This document shows positions 12,334 to 21,363 of a DNA stretch of 64,000 bases, one piece after another. The position numbers and the translations under genes are program-made. The notes beneath the pieces were generated by a model that searched no databases, was not told the DNA's origin, and saw only the letters and a list, made by a program, of their open reading frames with translations. The DNA comes from Sodiomyces alkalinus F11 (lineage: Eukaryota; Ascomycota; Sordariomycetes; Glomerellales; Plectosphaerellaceae), in NCBI RefSeq assembly GCF_003711515.1, contig NW_021167084.1, forward strand, positions 1,124,399 to 1,188,398. The letters are read 5' to 3'. Each line of letters opens with the position of its first letter. Positions within the stretch are counted from its first letter, which is position 1.

Positions 12334-13085
12334 ATAGAAAACCAACCTATAACTTCTCCCTAATCTAATAAAGCGTAGCGTAATAGTTATACTCTACCCG
12401 TATTAAGCTAAGGTCGTAGTAATTAACCGTAATACCCGGCTAATACTACCCTAGCGGCGGCCCTCCTTATACCGGTTATCGTTTATATTATGCTAACTAG
12501 TAGTAATAGCACCCTAACGACTCGCCCTACTAGCACGATAGTCCTTATAGGTATTATAGGGAGTATTATTACGGCGCGTGTGAAAAGCGGATATTATAAG
12601 GTAACGGTAATAGCTCGAGTAATAATAACCCGGGGTGGACCGTAGAGCGTTACGCTATAGGTTACGGGTATAACGGCGGCGGCTATACGGGCGAGGAGGA
12701 GATATAAGAGGAGCTATAGAAATAGGGGGCGGAGGAGGGTTAGCTATTAGAACTAGTAGTAAAGGAGGTGTAAGGGGAGATAGTGGTAGAGGGTAGGCGG
12801 TTATAACGGTTAGAGGAGGCGCCGTAAAACCTATAGCTAATATATTAGGGGCGGCTCGACGCGAGTTTCGGTTAGCTAAATTTATAGCACGGCACGGTAT
12901 ATAGGTAGCGTAAACCCGGCGTACCCGCGGATAATACCTAAATTCAGAAAACGGCTTAACGATATAGTATTTACGGTAAGAGCGAGGCTCCGGAGTAGTA
13001 GGCTAGCTAATTATCTCGACGGCGCGTAATATAATAACCTTAACTCGAATAGCGGGAAAACTCTTATAGGCGCCGTAGATTAAAG
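12334..13085 (-). mobile_element. Helitron gene, N-terminal part beyond the Gypsy insertion
   Basis: On the minus strand a nearly open frame runs from about 13,085 to 12,334. It encodes a proline-rich then arginine-rich, tyrosine-rich segment with stops only at RIP-type TAA/TAG positions. If the Gypsy element and one copy of GCGGG are removed in silico, this frame continues in phase into the frame at 5713 and below, which leads to the Helitron helper and Rep regions. I therefore read it as the N-terminal part of the same Helitron protein. The true start is not visible. Confidence 0.6.
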
Positions 13086-13773
13086 GGAGGACGTGTAATA
13101 ACAGTAAAAACGTCTAAAATACAGAAAATCCACACGGATCGCCCTTAATTAGGTACCTTAGGACTTACTGTGAAATATATATATTTCTAAAGTACCGAAA
13201 TTTTTTAGGTTATACTGCTATATACTATAGGAGTAAGTCCCCCGAAAAACACCGTAAAATCCCGTAAAACGGGTTCGGGCGGTAATACTAGTACGAATAA
13301 CGCAGGCTGCTAAGAGTGGTCGGAAAAAAAAGCGGGCTAGCGTTAGTGTAGACTTAGATAGTGGATAGAGAAGACGCCCGAAGGTTTGCCTTGCCAGCAG
13401 TACCGGTGGTATCTGCGTTGGATGGTGGGAACGAAGTGATGGAGGAAGAGGAATAAGCGTACTTATTTTCATGTATGGTTCATAAGGGAATCTTCTGAAA
13501 TAGGAACCGAAAAAAGTGTCTCAGATCTTGGGTGTCTTGGGTGTAGATGAAGGGATGAAATGAAGGTGGGGTGGCGTGAAGGTGTGGTGAGGTTCGATAA
13601 ATGAGACCTTCCCTTTGTATCACGACCTTTTACTTAAAACCTCACCAATTTACCAACTCCCCTCTTCACTCTTTCACCTCTTCAACATAATATTCACCAT
13701 AAATCTATCACACTCTGAATACCCTCCCAAACACGCATCTCGCACCGATTCTCAAATTCTACCACGCATCGCC

Positions 13774-14799
13774 ATGCCTCCCCCCCCGGACCTCTCCTCC
13801 TACATCCTCCCCCAAGAAACCTCCAATTCCATCTTCACCACCCAGATCCTCCCGGCCGAGTTCCCCCCCAACGTATCACCTTCCCCGCTGGTGCTCTCCC
13901 CAACCGACCCGAAACCACCCATAGCCGTGCTGATCGTCGGCCAAACCGGCGCCGGAAAGACCCGCCTCGCCCCCGCCGTCCTCACCGCGCTGACCTCCCT
14001 CCGTCGCCAACCTCCCGCCCACTTCATCGCCGACACCTACAAGACCTACCACCCAGCCTACCAATCCCTCACCTCCGACCCGGCCACCGCTCCCCTCGCC
14101 TCCCCCGCCACCGGCCCCGACGCCCGCCGCTGGCTCCGCCTCGCCGCCGCCCACGCCGCCCACCACCGCCTCGACGTCCTCCTCGAGAGCGCCTGCCGCC
14201 ACCCGGACGACTTCGTCCACCTGGCCCGCCTCTTCCGCGACGCCCGCTACCGCCTCGACGTCCTCCTCCTCGCCGTGCCCCGCCCCCTGAGCCGCCTCGG
14301 CATCCTGACCCGTTTCCACGACCGCCTCCCCGAGGCCGGCAGCCGCGGCCTCCCCATCCGCCTCACCCCCCTCAAGGTCCACGACGATTCTTATGTTGGT
14401 CTCCTCGACGCCGCCCGCTGGATCGACGCCCACCCGGACTGCGTGGACCGCGTTTTCGTCGTCCGCAGGGGCAACCTCGTCGCCTTCTCCGATGACGCTG
14501 AGGCCCGGTCGGGCACCGGCCCGGGACCCCGCCTCCTGAGCGGTCGCGTCGTCGATGCGGTGCAGAGGGAGAGGGAACGGCCCCTGACCCCCGACGAAAT
14601 CACCGTCGCTTCTGAGGACCTCGCTAGGCTGCAGGCTAGGGACGAGGCCCAGGCTTCCCAGATCAAGGAGCTCTTGGATCCTCTGCTCAAGCCGTCGGTC
14701 GACCCCGACGCCGCCGCCGTCTTTCCGGAGTTGAAACCCCTCCAGTTCCCTCCCGATGGGACGGACCCTGAAGCCACCTTCTTACTTGGGGCTACTTAA
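13774..14799 (+). CDS. Zeta-toxin-like P-loop kinase domain protein
   Basis: This single-exon gene gives 341 aa from the start MPPPPDLSS. An upstream in-frame ATG at 13615 would add 53 unlikely residues. A Walker A motif GQTGAGKT lies at residues 56-63, followed by ADTYKTYHPAY. A block ending in PLKVHDDSYVGLLDAARWID has the shape of the zeta-toxin fold, including the HD..Y step. Bacterial zeta toxins phosphorylate UDP-N-acetylglucosamine. Fungal relatives are common, but their substrate is not established here. The C-terminus is helical and charged. Third positions are strongly GC-rich and there is no RIP, although the gene starts only about 400-550 bp from the repeat block. No antitoxin-like neighbour is visible. 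Confidence 0.8.
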   Translation: MPPPPDLSSYILPQETSNSIFTTQILPAEFPPNVSPSPLVLSPTDPKPPIAVLIVGQTGAGKTRLAPAVLTALTSLRRQPPAHFIADTYKTYHPAYQSLTSDPATAPLASPATGPDARRWLRLAAAHAAHHRLDVLLESACRHPDDFVHLARLFRDARYRLDVLLLAVPRPLSRLGILTRFHDRLPEAGSRGLPIRLTPLKVHDDSYVGLLDAARWIDAHPDCVDRVFVVRRGNLVAFSDDAEARSGTGPGPRLLSGRVVDAVQRERERPLTPDEITVASEDLARLQARDEAQASQIKELLDPLLKPSVDPDAAAVFPELKPLQFPPDGTDPEATFLLGAT

Positions 14800-15100
14800 T
14801 TGATTTCCCTTCTGTGCATACATTGTCGAGCTCCCTTCTGGCATCTCGCTAATCACGAAAAGTTGATGTGTCTGTCGGTGGACCGTTCAATGACAAATCT
14901 CGTTGTCGCTCCATCTACATTGCTGCTCCTAGGTTCCACTGGATGAGCAAATAATAAATAGCGGGATATACGGCCATATAGCGTCAAGCTTCTTGCAACT
15001 TCTCCTCTTCACCATGCCTCACCCATTACCGGCCCCTTAACTTGATATAAAGATAAAAAAACAACCATCGCAGCTTCATACTTTCCCCCCTGCCGAGCGA
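14800..15100. other. Intergenic, convergent 3' ends
   Basis: This 301-bp gap lies between the stop codons of the zeta-toxin-like gene and the FHA kinase. It is AT-richer than its neighbours. I see no gene or RNA. Confidence 0.7.
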
Positions 15101-17298
15101 TCAGTGTCCAAGACAAGAGACACCTTTCTGAGCCCCGAACCGTGGACGTAAACGGGACTGCCCCCAGCCGCGGTTGTCTTCACGTCCCATTTGGAATTGA
15201 ACGGGCTGGACCTTAGATCTGACGTCGTTTTGGAAGTCGGTTTTTTCCTCCTTCTTCGTTCGTTTCAAGGGTGGTCCTTCCTCTGATTTCTGGCCATGAC
15301 CATGCATCACAAAGGTCTCTGGAATCGACTGCAACTGCAGAGAACTGAAGAGCCCATGGCCAGCTGGTGAGCTTGACCGGGGTTTCTCTAGTTCTTCGTG
15401 ATCGAGATACTTCGAGAGGAGGGTGATTTGGTTGCGTTGACCACTGGGAGCTCTCATTCTCGACTGGTTGGCCTTCTTTAGGTCACTCGAACTTACACCG
15501 AGACCCGCTGACGATGGTGTTGCGGGCCGCTTCGAGCATTCAAGTCGCTCTCCCGTAGTCTTCTTTAGCTTGCTAGAGACTTCCTGCTTCAATGAAGCCT
15601 TCGGAGAATGGCCGACGTTGCTCATATCAGGGATCGTCTCTACCATCGAGAACACCTTACGTGTAGAACTCCACGACGTTTCAATTCGATCTCGAAGCCT
15701 TTTCAACCGCTCGAGGTGCGCCTTAGCCCTGAACCATCCATGGTTCTCAGCCTGAGATGCCGTAAGCCTCTCGTCAGGGTTGATCTTGAGGCATTTTTTG
15801 AGAAATCTCTGCGCAGTTGCGGTTAGTTTCATGCCAGAATTACTACAAAGGCCATCGATTCGATCGTCGACTTGTTTCTGAACGAGTCCGTGAAATTGGC
15901 AGCGTTCCTGGCTGTCGACGATGAACAAGATCAGAATTCCAAGCGCCCACATGTCAACGGGGAACCCATGTTGAGCATCCGAGCCGTCGGTGGCCATCTC
16001 ACTGCTAACATATCAGCCGAAAGAATCAGAGCAAAAACATCTACTCCCCAAGTGGCATACGGTGCAATGTACTGCTCTGTTCCCACGAGCGATTTGAGTC
16101 TCTGGCGTTGTAGCCCGGAATGGCCAAGGTCACTAAGGACGATGCGGTAGTCCGGAGTCGGGCGAATAGCAAACAAGACGTTCTCGGGCTTCAAGTCTCG
16201 GTGTACGACGCCAGCCTTGTGCAGGTAACTGACCCCATCGACAATTTGCCGCACGATCATCTTTAGGTCTCCTTCACGGATGGCCGGGCCATAAAGCAAT
16301 CGACGCTGGACGAAAGAGAACAGGTCCCCGCCTGTAGCCAGCTCTGTAAAGCAGTATCTGGACCGGTCGCGTCAGACACAAAGTCGCTCACCGCGAGTGA
16401 TATCGATTCCCAAGCATAAGCGGCGTCCGAACCGAACTTACAAGGTATGGGGGGACTGGGCAGCGTGGACATAGGAGATGATGTTAGGATGGTGAAGCTG
16501 GCGGAGGGTGTCAATTTCCTGCCGCAACCGTCTCAGCGTGCTCTGGGCATCACGTTTATGCCGGAGGGCGTCCATGTCCACAACTCGGCAAGCCGCCTGT
16601 CTAGCAGTGGCGGTTTCCACGGACAGGTAGACCTTAGCATGAGCTCCGTCGCCTATGGGCCGGTCAGTAATACGGTAGCGTTCTGCAAACGATGCCGCCT
16701 CTTTGCGCTGGAGAGGCTTTAAACTGAACGGCGGTCTCTCGGGAAGTTCTTGACAGAAGTAGAAAGTCAACTGTGGATGGCCGCCCCCGGCTTTTCTGTC
16801 GCCTTTCTTGCAGATGGGAACAGTAACAACGTCACCGTCTTGCAGACAGTGACCAGGGGTGATGGTGTCGTGTGCTCCCAGGAAGTGGCCGTTGACTCGG
16901 ATTCCGTTCTGCGACTGTCTGTCGCGGACATAACAGAGAGCCGGGAGCTGCTCGTCGAAGTTGATCACGTAGAACTCAAGATGATCCGGGGACAAGCCCT
17001 GTAGACTGGGGTTTCGAGGACAACTACACCCGATTATAGATCGTCAGTTTGGTGGGGGAGAGCCAACGTGCCACTTAGCACCATAACTCACTCGCCTTGT
17101 CCGAACTTGAGGATCGAATTTGGGTACAGGGAAATGGTCTCTGAAGCGGAATATACCGTCAGCGGAGGACCTTCCATAAACCCGACCCCTGGACAGGAAG
17201 ACCTCACCGAGCCCCGCGAGACCGCCGACTTGGACTTTGATGTGTGCCACAGGTTGGACCTCGACATCCACGGAATTTTCGCCCTCGAGAGCTGCCAT
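15101..17298 (-). CDS. FHA-domain serine/threonine kinase (CHK2/Mek1-like)
   Basis: Four exons (17298-17092, 16998-16442, 16357-16061, 16001-15101) join in phase to 653 aa. The FHA domain covers about residues 30-115, with YGRSS and then SQNGIRVNG, and is split by intron 1. The kinase domain runs from about 178, with glycine loop IGDGAHAKVY, HRDLKPEN at 307-314 and the DFG position at 331-333. The tail after about 450 is basic and Ser-rich. FHA plus kinase is the architecture of CHK2/Rad53, Dun1 and Mek1 checkpoint kinases, which act in DNA-damage or meiotic signalling. Two oddities: the beta-3 lysine is arginine (AACRVVD), and DFG reads DLG. The exact subfamily is uncertain. It is divergent from eL41. 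Confidence 0.85.
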
Positions 17299-18081
17299 AG
17301 CGACGAGAGAAGCCTAGTAACGACTTCCGGCGTCGGTTTATGAGTCTCAACGATATGAAAGCCCCAATAGGCACTGAGGGGACAAGAGGATTAGGGAGAA
17401 GGACGGGTGTAGGATATGGATTTCAGGGGTAAAGCCGCCAGCAATGGGTTGCAACTTGCACCGATGACGAGTTTCAACCTGAGTTTTGCAAAATTTATCA
17501 GTCTTTTCGTGGATTACAGAATACTTCATTGTATGTCCCTTAGACCCGTTAGAAAGCCTTCATGGACAGGGAAAGCACCTTCGATGCCTCCTTCCCTGCA
17601 GCAGGTCAACCTCTCCTTCCGATATACGAAGCACAGTGTATATGCACAGTGTCGGGACAGCAGAACAGCAGTTGTTGTGATGATACAAAGTACTTTCCAT
17701 CGTGAGCTTGCCATGAGGTCACTGCGGGGGAATATGATCACAGTACTATCACGTGATGCCAAAGGGTTTTCTGCCCTACTTCCAATCGGCTCCAAACCCC
17801 AAAAGCAACTTCTGCGTAATCACTTAGCAATTTCACAAGCATCATCACCAACACCTCTCATCCAGAACAAACGAGTAAGTTGAGCTCCCCCATTCCACAC
17901 AGAGCTGCGTATAGCTCATACAAAGGCAACCTGGGGATCATGGTGGACGGTTGAGCTTTGCGCGAGCTCAATTGCTCCGCTACGAACTCCCGTTGCCTTG
18001 ATGACTGGCGTCTCAGTTCCCTTTGCTTCGCGACGTCATACATGAACGAGTCCAGCTAACCTCAACTCCCAGTCGTTCAAG
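17299..18081. promoter_or_regulatory. Divergent promoter, FHA kinase / eL41
   Basis: This region separates two genes transcribed away from each other. The eL41 side holds a 5' UTR exon and intron (listed separately). Small open frames here on both strands have no recognisable product. Confidence 0.6.
17875..18072 (+). other. 5' UTR intron of eL41
   Basis: A GTAAGT donor, a GCTAAC branch site at about 18055 and a CCCAG acceptor end nine bases before the eL41 ATG. The upstream exon is pyrimidine- and A-rich. Long 5' UTR introns are common in fungal ribosomal protein genes. Confidence 0.6.
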
Positions 18082-18229
18082 ATGAGAGCCAAGTGGAGAA
18101 AGAAGCGCGTTCGTCGCCTCAAGCGTAAGAGAAGAAAGATGCGCGCCCGCTCGTGAGTTTTCACCCCCGTCTCAGTTTTCCCCTGGTAGTGTCTTCACTC
18201 AGTTTTCTAACCTCCCCAATAGCAAGTAA
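18082..18229 (+). CDS. Large-subunit ribosomal protein eL41
   Basis: A very small gene. Exon 1 (18082-18152) encodes MRAKWRKKRVRRLKRKRR and continues KMRAR. A 70-bp intron (18153-18222, GTGAGT donor, AATAG acceptor) interrupts the next serine codon. A 7-base second exon, CAAGTAA, completes Ser-Lys-stop. The product is 25 aa, nearly all basic and identical in length to other eukaryotic eL41. It is a single helix that bridges the ribosomal subunits. Without splicing, the frame would stop at TGA one residue short, so the terminal exon is needed for the conserved C-terminal lysine. Confidence 0.95.
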
Positions 18230-19337
18230 ACACCTCGCACATCATCTCGACCCGGGACTGCTCCTCGGCGGTGCCCACTCTCACAACGCCCTAATCGACA
18301 ACTGGAACCGTGATCGCCGCCATCACACCCCGCCATGCCTACGACTTTTTCGACCCACCGCCTCTCAGTGGACACGGGGAGAAATGGGCCTGGCAGACGT
18401 TTGGCCGATCTGGGCGGGACATCGGTTTATGGAGCGGGCAAAGGACAAGCCATGCAACGGGTCGAGCTGTGGCAAGGAAAACTCCGTCATCGGCACACAG
18501 ACCATGACGTTGAGACGAAGTGTTTATGGAATCAAGAGGCTCATGAAAAGAGGCATGCTGCTATGACCCCACGGAAGGAACGTGGCCATGATTTGGACCG
18601 GAATGGCAATGACAATGAGAAAAGGCAGTTTTGCTTCGACTACAAATGCAGCTTCGTCTGTTCATGAAACTTGTCCGAACATGATGTGATGTTATGAGTC
18701 TCTCACCGGGCACGTAGTTGCAGCAACCCCGATTTCGCAACCCAAAAGCCCCAAACCCGCACTTTTTGTATTTTCTTTTTCGCTTCCCCCATTTTTTCCT
18801 GTTCTGCCACCCCGCACTTTTGTCTATGAACTGGTGAACAGCAGCCACGAACCATTAGTCGCAGCTCATGCCACAGAAGTCTCGGTTTCAAAATACGAAG
18901 TCTAAATCAACGATTCCAGCCAGAATACATTCATTCACTTGGACGGTCAAGCTGGATACACAACTCCTTCTGGGGAGACGAATCATCACCGTATAGACAC
19001 TAGGAGATGCGTATAGCGAATAAGACGCACGGCAGCCCATGCTTTCTCTATCATCTTCAACACCAGATCCAACTCCTATCTCTGTCCTTCGATCCCTCGA
19101 TACTACACTTCCCTCCCAAGCCACCTAGTACAAACCGCTTAAGCAGTAGAAAGCGAGAATCCTCCCACCAAACGCCGCAAACGCCGCAAACGATTCGTCT
19201 TCGCTTGTTTGATCCCCCCAAATTTTTCCAAGGGAGATACGAAAAGACGCGAACCCTCTGTTAGAACAATGACACATGACCTTGCCCGAACAACCTAATG
19301 CACCAAACACGCACGTAGACACGCCTCACAGCCGTGC
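18230..19337. other. Intergenic, 3' sides of eL41 and the capping enzyme
   Basis: Convergent genes. Only short random-looking frames are seen, with no recognisable domain and no clear tRNA or snoRNA. Confidence 0.6.
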
Positions 19338-20627
19338 TCATCTCTTGGCCCCCCTGCCGGCCCTCAGCTTCCAATTCTCCTTAATCTCCTTAGCTGCAGC
19401 CTCCAGGTCTGCCTGCGTCACCCGGTCCTCGATGCTCTCGAGCACGCTGTTGACCGTAGAGATGTGGTTCGCCTCAGCCTTGTCGTCGCGGAACCGCAGC
19501 GGCCGCCACCGGCCCTGGTCATCCTTGTGGCACTCGACGATGCGGTCCACAAGCGGATCGCCCACGCGCTTGAGCGTCTCCCACTCCTCCTCGGTGACGT
19601 GCAGGTCCGCGAAGAACTGGTACCGCCCGTCCCCGAGGAAACTCCACAGCTCGGCCCGCGGCACGCTCTCGTAGTCGACGAACGGCTCGTCCACGCCGTC
19701 CCAGTCCCAGCCCTCCGTGCCCGGCTGTATGGTCGGGAAGTCCAGCCGTAGCCGCAGGTCGATCGTGTTCTCCTCGGGCGGCTTCCACTTGAGGATGTGG
19801 TCGTCCGTGCCGTGCCTGTACGTCGCCTGGACGCACGTGAAGATGAGCCCGTCGTTGCCGTGCTTGAGCTTCGGGAGCACCACGTTGAAGAGCATGTGGA
19901 TGCCGTAGCTGAACTCCATCGTTTTCATCACCATGTCGAACGGCTGGAAGGCCCGCTCCTGTGGGAACTTTGTGAAGAGCTCCTTGTACGGCTTGATGAC
20001 GCATTCCTTCACGTAGGCGATGCGTTTGTCGTAGCTCCGCTGCGTGAGGTCCTGGCCGTCGAGAACTAAGCAGTCGAAGACGAGGAAGCGTGGCACGCGC
20101 TTGCCATCCTCGTGGTCCATCACCAGCTCGCCGTCGATGATTGTCCGCGTATGGAAAGCCCGGACGTCTTCCTTGAGAGGGAAATGTGCGCTCGTGTTGT
20201 CCACGTGCCAGAAATCATTCTTGCGGTCAATTAGGTATACCGTCTCTCTTCCGTTGTTGTCTTCTGTCAGGTATAGTAGGTAGCGGATGCCGTCGGACTT
20301 CTCGCAAACGAAGTAGCTGTGGTGCAGGGGAGAAGTGAAAGAAACCCCATTCATTGTCAGCATCGTAATGACCAGGCTATGTTTATGGAACATGTGAAAA
20401 TGATTGGGGGGCAGCTGAGGAACGCACTCTTTCTGCCGAAGTTCCTGAAGATGTCTTCGCGCAAAGCTGACAGGCTGCGCGCCGGGGAAGCTGGTCTGGT
20501 TACGATGAAGCAGGTTCGCAACTTCCCTCCTCAGTGGTGGAAGAAATTCTCGAGGCAGCCGAATGCCAGGCTCAGCGATATCCTGAATAGGCCCATCCCT
20601 TGGAACCTTGTCCTCTGGGCCGTCCAT
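19338..20627 (-). CDS. CEG1: mRNA capping enzyme, guanylyltransferase subunit
   Basis: Two exons (20627-20428 and 20316-19338, intron 111 bp) give 392 aa. The start MDGPEDKVP is preferred over a longer in-frame extension that lacks an ATG context. The family motifs of covalent nucleotidyltransferases are in order: motif I EKSDG with the GMP-binding Lys73, motif III (IIDGELV), motif IV (DGLIF) and motif V (ILKWKP). The enzyme transfers GMP to the diphosphate end of nascent RNA polymerase II transcripts in the nucleus. Fungi use a separate triphosphatase, and none is attached here, as expected. It is slightly shorter than the yeast protein. Confidence 0.95.
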   Translation of the reverse strand: MDGPEDKVPRDGPIQDIAEPGIRLPREFLPPLRREVANLLHRNQTSFPGAQPVSFARRHLQELRQKECVPQLPPNHFHMFHKHSLVITMLTMNGVSFTSPLHHSYFVCEKSDGIRYLLYLTEDNNGRETVYLIDRKNDFWHVDNTSAHFPLKEDVRAFHTRTIIDGELVMDHEDGKRVPRFLVFDCLVLDGQDLTQRSYDKRIAYVKECVIKPYKELFTKFPQERAFQPFDMVMKTMEFSYGIHMLFNVVLPKLKHGNDGLIFTCVQATYRHGTDDHILKWKPPEENTIDLRLRLDFPTIQPGTEGWDWDGVDEPFVDYESVPRAELWSFLGDGRYQFFADLHVTEEEWETLKRVGDPLVDRIVECHKDDQGRWRPLRFRDDKAEANHISTVNSVLESIEDRVTQADLEAAAKEIKENWKLRAGRGAKR

Positions 20628-21363
20628 GGCGCTATGTTCGGGCTGCTTTGTGTGTGAAGGGGAAAGGCGGAGAAGTTGAATTGATTCGAGTCGCAAAAGG
20701 CAACGAATCCGAATCTTTGATCCAACGACGCAATGGGCTTATCTGCGTATCCTCTTATCCGGGAACCTGCTTATCTCGTATCGATAAGATCAACAAGCGA
20801 CGTGCCTTAGGTAACTTACCTTATATAGGTACCTAGGACTCCGTAACTAAGGTAGCGGGGTAGCATGTTGCATGCAGCTGAAATATGTTATGGGTTGACT
20901 AGATCGAGCTCGGCTGGATCTAACAGTAGGGCACATTTTACTCAGAACGGACAGACAGATAGGAAACTGTTAAGGTCTTCAATGCGCTCATGGAGAGCTG
21001 AATATCAGTTAGACCTGATCAACACGGAGTAATAGCTGTAGCGCTTCTAGGCAAAACACCAACAGTCCCGCGCCACGGCCATCCCTGAACGTCCCTGAAT
21101 TTGTACCACGAGCCAGGCTTATCATGCGCGGACTGCAATCACTAAAACTCTCATGGTGAGGACATATCGTTATTATCAAGGTCATCCGTCCACACGTAGT
21201 TTTGGCGTCGCCTCATGTAACGGGGCGGAGAGTCAACCCCCCCCCCCCCTCTCCCTTCCCACTGGTATAACATTCGGCAGTAGTAGCTTCCGAATCACTA
21301 ATCGGCGAATTCCCAGTCGTCCGGCCTAGAGTAGTCGGGCTGCTTGGTCTGCTTCTCAGTTCC
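20628..21363. promoter_or_regulatory. Upstream region of the capping enzyme
   Basis: Contains the 5' region of CEG1 and the 3' region of SNX41. A run of 13 C lies at 21237-21249, and copies of the GGTACC-type palindrome (ATAGGTACCTAGGA) occur near 20825-20839. No gene is seen. Confidence 0.6.

Larger units (their letters stand above)
1..13380. repeat. RIP-mutated transposon block
   Basis: The whole stretch is nearly devoid of CpA and TpG and very rich in TpA, while CpG is common and GC content stays moderate. This is the expected product of C-to-T change at CpA on both strands, the signature of repeat-induced point mutation in Pezizomycotina. Every long reading frame is broken, mostly by TAA or TAG where CAA, CAG or TGG would fit. 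The signature fades between about 13,230 and 13,390, where CA and TG words return. The block holds a Helitron interrupted by a Gypsy element. I found no intact gene in it. It is probably heterochromatic, which is inferred. Confidence 0.93.

Noticed and set aside
13876..14433. 185-codon minus-strand frame across the zeta-toxin-like gene
   Set aside because: It is the antisense shadow of a GC-rich coding sequence; the composition is only Gly, Ala, Val and Glu, with no domain.
17416..17883. 155-codon plus frame between the FHA kinase and eL41
   Set aside because: Overlaps the eL41 leader and the kinase promoter; no recognisable product.
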